Of a stretch of DNA of 64,000 nucleotides, positions 47,741-56,165 are shown one piece after another (within the stretch, counting starts at the first letter, position 1; each line of letters begins with the position of its first letter). The notes below the pieces were generated by a model. That model was given only the letters and a program-made list of their open reading frames with translations, was not told the DNA's origin and did no database searches. Both the position numbers and the translations under genes were made by a program. Source of the stretch: Lentisalinibacter sp964427415 (GTDB taxonomy: Bacteria; Pseudomonadota; Gammaproteobacteria; Steroidobacterales; Woeseiaceae); contig CAYRUH010000008.1 in NCBI GenBank assembly GCA_964427415.1, positions 42,002 through 106,001 of the forward strand. Direction: 5' to 3'.

Positions 47741-48454
47741 TCAGGCAGGCTGCTGCTCGTCCAGCGCGTCGATATCGGTGTGCCGGATATCCTTGCCGTG
47801 GACCATGTAGATGACGTATTCGCCAATATTCTTGGCGTGGTCGCCGATACGCTCGAGGGCCCGGGCCGCCCAGGTGACGTTCATCACCCGCTTGATGCTG
47901 CGCGGATCCTCCATCATGAAGGTGATGCACTGACGTTGAATGGTCTCGTATTCCTCGTCGACCATCTCGTCATCCTTGACCACCGCCAGCGAGGCCTGCA
48001 CGTCCAGCCGCGCGAAGGCGTCCATGGCGTGGCGTACCATGCGGCTCACCTGACCACCCAGGTTCTTCAGCTCCCGGTAGGAGCCGGCCGGGCGATCCAT
48101 TTCCGCGAGTTTGGAGGCGAGGAAGCCGATCTTCTCGGCCTCATCGCCGATACGCTCGAGGTCCGTGATGGTCTTGATAATGGCGACGATCAGGCGCAGA
48201 TCGCTCGCGGTAGGTGCGCGGGTCGCCAGGATGCGGCTGCACTCCTCGTCGATGCTCACCTCCAGGTGATTGACCTTGTAGTCGTCATAGGCCACCTGCA
48301 GCCCCAGTTCGCTGTCGCCACTCACCACGGCCTCGACCGCGCGCTCGAGCTGGGATTCCACCAGTCCACCCATGGAGAGCACATTATTGCGCAGCGCCTC
48401 CAGGTCCTTGTTGAACCGGCGGGATATGTGATGGGTCAGATCCGTCGTCTGCAT
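47741..48454 (-). CDS. phoU: Phosphate signalling complex protein PhoU
   Basis: Links PstSCAB to PhoR and keeps PhoR off when phosphate is plentiful. The 237-aa protein is two three-helix bundles, each with the metal-binding ERIGDxxxxIG pattern (LERIGDEAEKIG and LERIGDHAKNIG). It lies apart from pstB, downstream of phoR. The 205-bp gap before it is AT-rich and may hold a separate promoter, though I could not identify a convincing one. Confidence 0.96.
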   Translation of the reverse strand: MQTTDLTHHISRRFNKDLEALRNNVLSMGGLVESQLERAVEAVVSGDSELGLQVAYDDYKVNHLEVSIDEECSRILATRAPTASDLRLIVAIIKTITDLERIGDEAEKIGFLASKLAEMDRPAGSYRELKNLGGQVSRMVRHAMDAFARLDVQASLAVVKDDEMVDEEYETIQRQCITFMMEDPRSIKRVMNVTWAARALERIGDHAKNIGEYVIYMVHGKDIRHTDIDALDEQQPA

Positions 48455-48659
48455 GAGTTACATCCTCTCTCGGGCCCGCACCGTGAATGATGGCAAATGC
48501 GTTTTCACGTCCATAGCCATGACCCTTTTGTGCCGTCGAGTGTAACAGCTTTGTCGTCCTGCTGGCGATATTTTGTAGTTACCGCACTTATACAACAGCA
48601 TTGCTTTGTACATACATTGCCATACATCAAGATTGACCGATTATCGGACCGCCGCCGGA

Positions 48660-50000
48660 TCAGCCCGTCGCGGAGCGGTCGCTCCCGGCCGCTCCCCGCG
48701 GGATCGGCACGGTCTCGGCACGCACCAGGCGCGCAGCCGGGAACCGGCAGATGAATCGGCTGCCTTCGCCCGGCCGGCTCTCCACCTCCAGGCTGGCATC
48801 GTGACGCCCGAGCGCGTGCTTGACGATGGCGAGCCCCAGGCCCACGCCTCCGTCTTCGCGGCTCCGGCCGCGGTTGACCCGGAAGAAGCGCTCGGTCAAC
48901 CGGGGGATATCGTGCTCGGCGATGCCGACGCCGGTGTCCTCGACCACCAGCGAGGCACCCTCGCCGTCGGACTGCCAGCTCAGCGTCACACTGCCTTCCG
49001 CCGGGGTGTATCGCACCGCGTTGGACAGGAGATTGGTAATGATCGAGCGGATCTCGGCCGGATTGGCGTAAAGCTGCACCCGGGACCCGAGCCGCAGCTC
49101 CACCGCCGGGCCGCCGTCCGGACGGTCAAGCTCGGCCACCGCCTCCCTCAGCAGTTCCGCGACGTCGACGCGGTTGTCGGTACCCGCCTCGCTGCCCGAC
49201 TCGAGCCGGGACAACTCGAGCAGCGCGTCCAGAATCTCCTTCATCCGGGCGGCCTGACGCTGCATCTCGGCGACGGGCCGCTGCCAGGCGCCCGTCATCT
49301 CGGTATCGTCGGTCATGGCCTCGAGGTAGCCGCCGATCACCGTGAGCGGCGAGCGCAGCTCGTGGGAAGCATTCGCCACGAAGTCCCGGCGCATGCGCGC
49401 CAGTTGCGCCTGCTCGGTGACGTCGCGCACCAGCAGCAGCCGCTGTCCTTCGCCGTAGGGCACTATCCGGCAGGTAAGCCAGCCGTCTTCGCGCAACGGT
49501 GACGGGATGGTCACGGAGCCCGAGTACTCGCCGCTCCGGAGATAGCTCACGAAAGCCGGGTAACGTATGAGATTGTCCACCCGCTGCCCCCGGTCGCGCC
49601 GGGGCCGCAGGCCAATCAGATGCTCCGCGGCCGAGTTGTAACGGGTGATCTCGGCATCCTCGTTCAGCACGATGCCGCCGTCAGGCATGGCATTGGTGGA
49701 GGCGCGGATTTCCTTGAGCGTGCGATGGTGCCGGCGCTTGTGTTTCCTGGCCCGCTGCTTCAGGTAGTCGATGCGGGCGAGTACCTGGGGCCAGATGCCC
49801 TTGCCGTCGGGCACATGGATGCGCCTGCGGGTCGTGAGCGCGCGCTCGAGGCGGAACAGCCTATTGAAGTGGACGCCGATCACGACCAGCGCGCCGATGA
49901 AGGCGCCTGCAAGCGCGTAACCGTACAGCCAGCCGATGAAGGCGCCGAGGCCGATGGCGCCGGCGGCCTTGAGCAGCGCATCGAACCAGGCGGATGGCAT
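48660..50000 (-). CDS. phoR: Phosphate regulon sensor histidine kinase PhoR
   Basis: Membrane kinase of the Pho system, 446 aa. Two hydrophobic helices (about 12-43) without a large periplasmic domain, a cytoplasmic linker, a PAS domain (about 95-195), then HisKA with His213 in NASHELRSPLT and the ATPase domain with NLLSNAVRYTP, VEDTGVGI and GGVGLGLAIVK. ATG overlaps the phoB stop by one base, so the two are coupled. Confidence 0.96.
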   Translation of the reverse strand: MPSAWFDALLKAAGAIGLGAFIGWLYGYALAGAFIGALVVIGVHFNRLFRLERALTTRRRIHVPDGKGIWPQVLARIDYLKQRARKHKRRHHRTLKEIRASTNAMPDGGIVLNEDAEITRYNSAAEHLIGLRPRRDRGQRVDNLIRYPAFVSYLRSGEYSGSVTIPSPLREDGWLTCRIVPYGEGQRLLLVRDVTEQAQLARMRRDFVANASHELRSPLTVIGGYLEAMTDDTEMTGAWQRPVAEMQRQAARMKEILDALLELSRLESGSEAGTDNRVDVAELLREAVAELDRPDGGPAVELRLGSRVQLYANPAEIRSIITNLLSNAVRYTPAEGSVTLSWQSDGEGASLVVEDTGVGIAEHDIPRLTERFFRVNRGRSREDGGVGLGLAIVKHALGRHDASLEVESRPGEGSRFICRFPAARLVRAETVPIPRGAAGSDRSATG

Positions 50001-50695
50001 CAGGCGTCCCGCGATGAGAATCGGTAGCCGGCCCCGCGCACGGTCTGGATAAAGCCTTCCGCATTGCGCGCCGAGAGCGCCTTGCGCAGCCGGCGGATGT
50101 GTACGTCCACGGTGCGTTCCTCGACGTAGACATTGGCGCCCCAGACCCGGTCGAGCAGCTGCCCGCGGCTATACACCCGCTCCGGATGAGTCATCAGGAA
50201 CTTGAGCAACCGGTACTCGGTGGGACCGAGCTGGACCTCCGCGCCGCCGACGCTCACCCGGTGCCCGGCCACGTCCAGCTCAAGGTCGCCGACGCTCACG
50301 ATATCGTCGCCGGCGACGCCGGAACGGCGGAGCACGGCGTTAATGCGGGCGACCAGTTCCCGCGACGAGAACGGCTTGGTGATGTAGTCGTCGGCGCCGC
50401 CCTCCAGCCCGCTCACCTTGTCTTGCTCCTCGGCCCGGGCCGTCAGCATGATGACGGCCAGGTCTTCGAAGGTAGAATCCCGTTTCAGCGAGCGCGTCAG
50501 CTCGAGTCCGCTCATGTCCGGCAGCATCCAGTCGATAATGGCCAGGTCCGGCCGATGGTCGGCCAGCAGCTCTCGCGCCTGCCGGCAATCGGCGGCCTCG
50601 TCCACCTCGAAGCCGGCCCGCGAGAGATGAAATACGATCATCTCACGGATCGGGGCCTCGTCCTCGACCACCAGTATGCGGCGCGCTGTCGTCAT
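50000..50695 (-). CDS. phoB: Phosphate regulon response regulator PhoB
   Basis: OmpR-family activator of the Pho regulon. The 231-aa protein has the acidic pocket VVEDE, the phosphoacceptor Asp55 (IIDWMLPD), TARAEE, Lys in ITKPF, and a winged-helix C-terminus (VYSRGQLLDRVWG, RTVDVHIRRLRKAL). ATG at 50695. A PhoB-box-like element lies just upstream, so autoactivation is likely. Confidence 0.97.
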   Translation of the reverse strand: MTTARRILVVEDEAPIREMIVFHLSRAGFEVDEAADCRQARELLADHRPDLAIIDWMLPDMSGLELTRSLKRDSTFEDLAVIMLTARAEEQDKVSGLEGGADDYITKPFSSRELVARINAVLRRSGVAGDDIVSVGDLELDVAGHRVSVGGAEVQLGPTEYRLLKFLMTHPERVYSRGQLLDRVWGANVYVEERTVDVHIRRLRKALSARNAEGFIQTVRGAGYRFSSRDA

Positions 50696-50713
50696 GTCCG
50701 CTCCATGGACTCG

Positions 50714-50747
50714 ATTAGAGCAAGTCTACATTACAGTCCGGTTACGA
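50714..50747 (-). promoter_or_regulatory. Candidate PhoB box and -10 of phoB
   Basis: On the minus strand TCGTAAC, four bases (CGGA) and CTGTAAT (50747-50730) form two PhoB half-sites, the second matching CTGTCAT at six of seven. Ten bases on is TCTAAT (50719-50714), one change from TATAAT. The upstream half reaches into the last codons of tsaB. Layout and spacing equal the pstS site. Confidence 0.72.
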
Positions 50748-51398
50748 GGCCTGCCAGGCGACGGTCCGGCGAAGGTAAACAGGCGCCGCGTCCCGGGGCG
50801 CCAGCGTTTCGCCGGCAGCGAGACGAGGCGCAGCGAGCACCGCCACCTCGTGGGCGCGGGGAAAACGCAGTCCGGTGTCCACTCCGCCGGCCGGCACCAT
50901 CTCCGGGTATCGGCCCCAGCCAGCGCCCGCCAGCCACCAGTCTCCTCCGGCAGGCTGCACGCCCGCGGGTGCCGTCAGCCGATCCGCGAGCAGCGTGCGC
51001 AGCCCCTCGCCGCCGGCCTTGTAGGCTCCGGCGTAGACCTCGCCCATGCGTGCGTCCTGGGTGACGTAGACCCGGCGCGCCTGCCCGGCCAGCGCGCGGG
51101 CGGCCAGCGCGGCCAGCGAGGAGACCGCCACCAGCGGCACTCCGGCACCGAGCCCGAAACCCTGGGCGGCCGATACGGCAATGCGCACCCCGGTAAACGA
51201 ACCGGGCCCGGCGCCGAAAGCGATGCCGTCCAGTGCCTCCATGGGCAGATCCGCCTCGGCGAGGAGACTCGCCACCATGGGCAGGATCAGCTCCACGTGG
51301 CGACGGGGTTGCTCCTCGTAGCGGCCCGCCACATCGCCGTCCACCCACAGGGCGGCAGAGCAGGCATCGGCAGAGGTCTCGAGGGCGAGTATCTTCAC
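50742..51398 (-). CDS. tsaB: tRNA threonylcarbamoyladenosine biosynthesis protein TsaB
   Basis: Partner of TsaD in making t6A37 in ANN-decoding tRNAs. The 218-aa ASKHA-fold protein starts KILALETSADACSAAL and has HVELILPMV, GPGSFTGVRIAVSAAQG and VYVTQDARMGEVY. GTG at 51398 overlaps the yoaA stop as GTGA; an adjacent GTG at 51401 is equivalent. The end of the gene overlaps the phoB promoter region. Confidence 0.94.
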   Translation of the reverse strand: MKILALETSADACSAALWVDGDVAGRYEEQPRRHVELILPMVASLLAEADLPMEALDGIAFGAGPGSFTGVRIAVSAAQGFGLGAGVPLVAVSSLAALAARALAGQARRVYVTQDARMGEVYAGAYKAGGEGLRTLLADRLTAPAGVQPAGGDWWLAGAGWGRYPEMVPAGGVDTGLRFPRAHEVAVLAAPRLAAGETLAPRDAAPVYLRRTVAWQAS

Positions 51399-53326
51399 CA
51401 CGCCACGGCCTCGCCGGCGGTCTCGTGCCCGGCATAGAACGCCGCCAGGGCGTCCGGCTCGGTCACGGTGGCCATGGGCGCGAGCGCCTGCAGAAAGACC
51501 GGCCCGTAGCGGCGTGTGCCGATGCGCGGATCGCAGAGCACGATGGCACCGTAGTCGCCATGGTCCCTGATCAGGCGTCCCACGCCCTGCTTCATCGCGA
51601 GCACCGCCTCCGGCAGCTGGTGCTCCATAAATGGATTGCCACCCTGCCGGCGGATGAACTCCGTACGCGCCATCAACAGCGGGTCTCCCGGCGAGGTGAA
51701 CGGCAGCTTGTCGATCACCACCCCGGTAAGCGCCGTGCCGCGCACGTCCACGCCCTCCCAGAACGTGCCGGTGCCGAGCAGCACCGCATTGCCGGCAGCC
51801 CGGAAACGCTCCAGCAGATCCGCCCGGGGCGCCTCGCCCTGCACCAGCAGCTCACGGTCGCCGAGGCGCTCGCGACGCGCCCGCCACCAGTCGGCCGCGA
51901 TGCCGAGCGCCCGGTAGCTCGTGAACAGAAAGAACAAGCCGCCCGCGGTCATCTCCAGCAGCGGCGCAGCCGCCTCCATAGCGGCTTCGGTGTAACCGCG
52001 GGCCGACGGCTGGGGCAAACCGGACGGCAGATAGATGCGCGCCCGCTCGGACAGCCGGTAGGGGCTGGGGAACTGCAGGGTGCGCGCGTCATCGAGGCCC
52101 ATCCGGCCGAGAAAGTGACTGAAATCCTCGCCCACCGCCAGCGTGGCCGAGGTGAATACCCACGGCGCCTCACTCATGTCGATCAACGCCCGCAGCCGGC
52201 CGGCGACATCCAGGGGCGTCAGGTGGAAGCGCACCGAGCGGCGGCTGACATCGAACCAGTACAGGCCGGCCTCCTCGTCTTCGTCGGTGGCGACCGTCAG
52301 GCGGCCGTGGAGCTCGTGGATCTGCTCGGCCACCGCCTCCACTTCCGCCGATTCGCCCGCCACCTCCCGGAGCGCCTCGTGCAGTTCCGCCAGGCGTCCG
52401 CGCAGCTCACCGAGAGGCCCGGCCAGCGCGCCCCGCTGCCCGCTCAGCTCATAGCGGCCGGCTTCCGGCGGGGCGGCGGTCACCAAACTCCGCACGGCAT
52501 CGGTAACCGCACCGATCGCCTGGCGCAGCTCCGAGCCACCCAGCGCGAACGTGAACGCAGCAGCATCGTCCAGCACGTTCTCCACCTGGCGGGTGCCGGC
52601 GACGATGCCGAAGAAGCGGGTGGCCAGATCCGGGATCTGGTGTGCCTCATCGAGGATCAGCGCTTCCGCGCCCGGCAGGAAATCCACGAAGCCCTCCTCC
52701 TTCATGGCCAGGTCCGCGAGCAGCAGGTGATGATTCACCACCACCACGTCGGCTTTCTGGGCCGCCCGGCGGGCGTGCACGACGAAGCAGTCATCGAAGA
52801 ACGGACACTTCTGGCCGAGGCAGTTCTCGGCGGTGGAGGTGACCAGCGGCCAGACCGCGGACTCTTCTTCTATCTCCACGACCTCGCGGCGGTCGCCGCT
52901 GCGGGTCTCGTGCTTCCAGCGCTCGAGCACGGCGAGTTGCCGCCGGAACCGCCCGGCCGCCGGCGTGCCAGCCGCCTGATCCAGCCGGTGCAGGCACAGA
53001 TAATTGGCGCGGCCTTTCAGCAGCGCCGTGGACAATGGCTGGCCGATGGCTCTGGTCACGGTGGGCAGGTCCCGGTGAAACAGCTGATCCTGCAGTGCCC
53101 GGGTTCCCGTGGAGATGATCGTGCGCCGCCCGCTGCCGAGCGTCGGGATGAGGTAGGCGAAGGTTTTGCCGATACCTGTGCCGGCCTCTATCACCAGCGG
53201 TTCCTGCGCCGCCAGCGCGTCGGCCACGGCTTCCGCCATCATCGCCTGGGCGGCACGCGGCCGGAAGCCGTGCACCGTCTCGGCGAGCGGACTCTCGTCC
53301 CCGAAGAGGTCGCGGAAACTCTGCAT
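51395..53326 (-). CDS. yoaA: ATP-dependent DNA helicase YoaA (XPD/DinG family)
   Basis: Fe-S superfamily 2 helicase, 643 aa. Walker A EAGTGIGKT lies at 47-55, cluster cysteines at 111, 169, 174 and 180 (NYLC, ENCLGQKCPFFDDC), and DEAH at 226-229. C-terminal motifs include TGTFWEGVDVRG and QGVGRLIRD. Length and lack of an exonuclease domain fit YoaA rather than DinG; in E. coli YoaA works with HolC in damage tolerance. It is followed by tsaB, a known pairing. Confidence 0.93.
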   Translation of the reverse strand: MQSFRDLFGDESPLAETVHGFRPRAAQAMMAEAVADALAAQEPLVIEAGTGIGKTFAYLIPTLGSGRRTIISTGTRALQDQLFHRDLPTVTRAIGQPLSTALLKGRANYLCLHRLDQAAGTPAAGRFRRQLAVLERWKHETRSGDRREVVEIEEESAVWPLVTSTAENCLGQKCPFFDDCFVVHARRAAQKADVVVVNHHLLLADLAMKEEGFVDFLPGAEALILDEAHQIPDLATRFFGIVAGTRQVENVLDDAAAFTFALGGSELRQAIGAVTDAVRSLVTAAPPEAGRYELSGQRGALAGPLGELRGRLAELHEALREVAGESAEVEAVAEQIHELHGRLTVATDEDEEAGLYWFDVSRRSVRFHLTPLDVAGRLRALIDMSEAPWVFTSATLAVGEDFSHFLGRMGLDDARTLQFPSPYRLSERARIYLPSGLPQPSARGYTEAAMEAAAPLLEMTAGGLFFLFTSYRALGIAADWWRARRERLGDRELLVQGEAPRADLLERFRAAGNAVLLGTGTFWEGVDVRGTALTGVVIDKLPFTSPGDPLLMARTEFIRRQGGNPFMEHQLPEAVLAMKQGVGRLIRDHGDYGAIVLCDPRIGTRRYGPVFLQALAPMATVTEPDALAAFYAGHETAGEAVAW

Positions 53327-53571
53327 GGACGCAGACTATACCCGCTGCCCCACGCGCCCTGCACGGCCCGCTTCGCCGCCGGATGACCCGGAAAGGGGCC
53401 GCCTTTCACGCACGCGGCCGCGCAAGTCCGGCACCGTTCGCCCGATGCGCGAGGCGTGCCGTGCCGGCCTCGGCTCTCGCCTGTTTACAGCTATTTTATA
53501 CCAAGCGTTTTCAATGAGTTACCCGGCCACGACGATCATGCCGAAAGGCCTTGTTGCCGTTTGGCGGATGC
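53327..53571. other. Gap between yoaA and the phasin gene, no gene seen
   Basis: The two genes diverge, with 317 bp between starts. I see no conserved open frame here. A less GC-rich patch around 53485-53520 (GCTATTTTATACC) could hold the yoaA promoter or an upstream activator site; nothing is certain. Confidence 0.4.
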
Positions 53572-53600
53572 TTGACAAGCCCGCTGACATCGCTTATTGT
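53572..53600 (+). promoter_or_regulatory. Sigma-70 promoter of the phasin gene
   Basis: TTGACA at 53572-53577 and TATTGT at 53595-53600 are 17 bp apart, the best promoter in the window. Right after it, from 53600 to about 53627, TGC/GCA triplets recur (TGCAATGCAACA, GATGCAGCGCAGC). PhaR-type repressors of phasin genes are known to bind TGC-rich operators, so this is a possible operator; that part is inference. Confidence 0.82.
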
Positions 53601-53643
53601 GCAATGCAACAATGATGCAGCGCAGCAACCGAGGAGGTGCCCT

Positions 53644-54225
53644 ATGAACATCAGTGTCGAGAACATTTTCAATCGCGCCGCGGAGGACGCCCGTGGTCGG
53701 GTCGAGTCCGTCATCTCTGCAGCTCAGGACGGCGTCGAGCGCGCCGGTGACTGGGTCACGAAAGGCAAGACCCCGGTCCGTCGGATGTCCGACATGACCC
53801 TGCGTCTGGCCAGCATCTCTCACAAGACGACCGAGAAGCTGGTCAAGCATCAGACGAAGACGGTTGAGTCCACGCTGGACGCCGCCGGTGCCCGCCTGAA
53901 GGCCGCCGCGCGTGCCGAGAGCCTGGGCGCGCTGGTGAAGACCCAGGCCAACCTCATCCCGGCCACCACGTCGCGCGTCGTCGATAGCGTGCGCGGCACC
54001 GTGACCATCTTCGGCGACGCTGCCGAGGACGTGGGCGAGGTCGTGAAGACCACCGTCACGGACTTCCGCCAGAAGGCAGTGAAGCCCGCCAAGAAGACGG
54101 CCAAGAAGAAAGCGGCGAAGACCAAGAAGAAAGCCGCCAGCAAGACCCGCCGCACGGCAACCAAGGTTGCCAAGAAGGCGCGGCAGGTCGAGACGGGAGG
54201 CGCCAGCTCGGCAGCCGCCGCGTGA
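53644..54225 (+). CDS. Phasin family protein with histone-like Lys/Ala tail (PhaF-like)
   Basis: A 193-aa soluble protein. Residues 1-143 are amphipathic helices with phasin character (FNRAAEDARGRVESVIS, LVKTQANLIPATTSR), expected to coat polyhydroxyalkanoate granules. Residues 144-181 are a Lys/Ala/Thr tail of the histone H1 type (KPAKKTAKKKAAKTKKKAAS). Pseudomonas PhaF has this design and ties granules to the nucleoid. ATG at 53644 has GAGGAGG five bases upstream. Monocistronic, between a strong promoter and a strong terminator; no PHA synthase lies in the window. Confidence 0.75.
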   Translation: MNISVENIFNRAAEDARGRVESVISAAQDGVERAGDWVTKGKTPVRRMSDMTLRLASISHKTTEKLVKHQTKTVESTLDAAGARLKAAARAESLGALVKTQANLIPATTSRVVDSVRGTVTIFGDAAEDVGEVVKTTVTDFRQKAVKPAKKTAKKKAAKTKKKAASKTRRTATKVAKKARQVETGGASSAAAA

Positions 54226-54249
54226 TCGCCGTCTGACATAAGTCACTTG

Positions 54250-54285
54250 CGCCGCCGGATCGCTGATCCGGCGGCGTTTTTGTTT
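54250..54285 (+). terminator. Intrinsic terminator of the phasin gene
   Basis: A perfect 12-bp stem (54250-54261 with 54265-54276, CGCCGCCGGATC and its complement), a three-base loop GCT, then TTTTTGTTT. It begins 25 bp after the stop and is the clearest terminator in the window. Confidence 0.95.
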
Positions 54286-54332
54286 CAGCGATCGCAAATC
54301 GACAGGGGGAATGCACGGCGCAGCCGCGTGGG

Positions 54333-54338
54333 TATAAT
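54333..54338 (+). promoter_or_regulatory. Candidate -10 of pckG
   Basis: A consensus TATAAT lies 61 bp before pckG, right after the phasin terminator. No good -35 is present at 16-18 bp, so the promoter may need an activator. Confidence 0.5.
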
Positions 54339-54398
54339 ACCGGCCCCTGCGGGGAAACGACCCCGGAATTCCCCCAGCCGGCAGCGCAAGAGAGCACG

Positions 54399-56150
54399 AT
54401 GAGCACGACGTTGAAGAGCCTCAGTGACTGGGTCGAAGAGGTGGCCCGTCTGACCCGGCCGGACGACATCTACTGGTGTACCGGCAGCGACCAGGAATAC
54501 GAGAGCTTCGTCCAGAAGATGCTGGAGTCCGGCGATCTCGTGGAACTGAACCAGGACTCCTACCCCAACTGCTACCTGCACCGCTCCGACCCCTCGGACG
54601 TGGCCCGGGTCGAACACCTCACCTTCGTCTGCACCCGCCGTGAGGACGATGCCGGCCCCAACAACAACTGGATGAATCCGGCCGAAGCGCACGCGAAGCT
54701 CGACACGCTGTTCGACGGCTGCATGCACGGCCGTACCCTGTACGTTATCCCCTACTGCATGGGGCCCGTGGACTCGCCCTACTCCCGCTGCGGCGTGGAA
54801 ATCACCGACAGCCCCTATGTCGTCGCCAACATGAAGCTGATGACCCGCATGGGCGATACCGCGCTCGCGCGCATCGAGCGCGACGGGACCTTCGTCAAGG
54901 GCATGCATTCCACCGGCGACCTGGACCCGGACAACCGCTACATCATGCATTTCCCGGAAGAGCTCGCCATCCGCAGCATCGGCTCGGGTTACGGCGGCAA
55001 CGCGCTGCTCGGCAAGAAGTGCCATGCGCTCAGGATCGCCAGCTGGCAGGCGCGCCAGGAAGGCTGGCTGGCCGAACACATGCTGATCGTCGGCGTCGAG
55101 AGCCCGGACGGCGAGATCCACTATCTGGCCTGCGCCTTCCCGTCGGCCTGCGGCAAGACCAATCTGGCCATGCTGATCCCGCCCGCCTCGCAGCCGGGCT
55201 GGAAGATCTGGACCCTGGGCGACGACATCGCCTGGCTGCACCCGGACGGGGACGGCCGGCTGCGGGCCATCAACCCGGAGGCGGGCTACTTCGGCGTGGT
55301 GCCGGGCACAAATGCCAGGACCAACAAGAACGCCTACGACATGATCCAGCACGACACCATCTTCACGAACGTCGCAGTGACGGGCGACAACGAGCCCTGG
55401 TGGGAAGAGAAGAGACAAGGCGAACCCGCCGTCGACTGGCGCGGCCGCGACTATGACCCCGAACGCGGCGCCGCTGCCCACCCGAACTCCCGCTTCACGG
55501 TGGCGGCGACGCAGAATCCGAGCTACTCCTCACTGGCCGAGGCGCCCGAGGGCGTGCCCATCTCGGCCATCGTCTTCGGTGGTCGCCGCCGGGAACTGGC
55601 GCCGCTGGTGTACGAGGCGAAGGACTGGACCCATGGCGTGCTGGTCGGCGCCAGCGTGGCATCGGAGACCACTGCCGCGGCGACCGGCAAGGTGGGTGTG
55701 GTGCGCCGGGACCCGATGGCGATGAAGCCGTTCTGCGGCTACAACTTTGCCGACTACTGGGCCCACTGGCTGTCACTGGCGGACCGGCCGCTCCAGCTGC
55801 CCCGCATTTTCCACGTGAACTGGTTCCGCCGCGACGGCGACGGCCGCTTCCTGTGGCCGGGCTTCGGCGAGAACCTGCGGGTACTGCGCTGGATCATCGA
55901 GCGCTGCGAGGGTCGCGCCGACGCCGTAGAAACCGCGGTGGGCCTGCTGCCGAAGAAAGGCGACATCGACACCGAAGGCCTCGACATCGACCCGGACGTT
56001 CTGCAGGCACTTCTCACCGTCGACCCGGCGCAGTGGCAGGCGGAGATGGAAGCGGTCGGCGAGTACCTGCGCTCGTTCGGCGAGCGCGCTCCCGAGCGTC
56101 TGCTGGCCGAACACGGCGACGTGATGGAGAAGCTGGCGAAGGCTTCCTGA
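54399..56150 (+). CDS. pckG: Phosphoenolpyruvate carboxykinase (GTP)
   Basis: Gluconeogenic enzyme converting oxaloacetate and GTP to PEP, CO2 and GDP. The 583-aa protein is of the GTP class: the kinase loop PSACGKTNLAM starts near 247, with YGGNALLGKKC and the metal region TLGDDIAWL and FGGRRRE. Most gammaproteobacteria use the ATP-type enzyme, so this is a distinguishing trait. It converges on the cyclase gene with 15 bp between stops. Confidence 0.97.
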   Translation: MSTTLKSLSDWVEEVARLTRPDDIYWCTGSDQEYESFVQKMLESGDLVELNQDSYPNCYLHRSDPSDVARVEHLTFVCTRREDDAGPNNNWMNPAEAHAKLDTLFDGCMHGRTLYVIPYCMGPVDSPYSRCGVEITDSPYVVANMKLMTRMGDTALARIERDGTFVKGMHSTGDLDPDNRYIMHFPEELAIRSIGSGYGGNALLGKKCHALRIASWQARQEGWLAEHMLIVGVESPDGEIHYLACAFPSACGKTNLAMLIPPASQPGWKIWTLGDDIAWLHPDGDGRLRAINPEAGYFGVVPGTNARTNKNAYDMIQHDTIFTNVAVTGDNEPWWEEKRQGEPAVDWRGRDYDPERGAAAHPNSRFTVAATQNPSYSSLAEAPEGVPISAIVFGGRRRELAPLVYEAKDWTHGVLVGASVASETTAAATGKVGVVRRDPMAMKPFCGYNFADYWAHWLSLADRPLQLPRIFHVNWFRRDGDGRFLWPGFGENLRVLRWIIERCEGRADAVETAVGLLPKKGDIDTEGLDIDPDVLQALLTVDPAQWQAEMEAVGEYLRSFGERAPERLLAEHGDVMEKLAKAS

Positions 56151-56165
56151 GCGGCGCCGCCGGAC

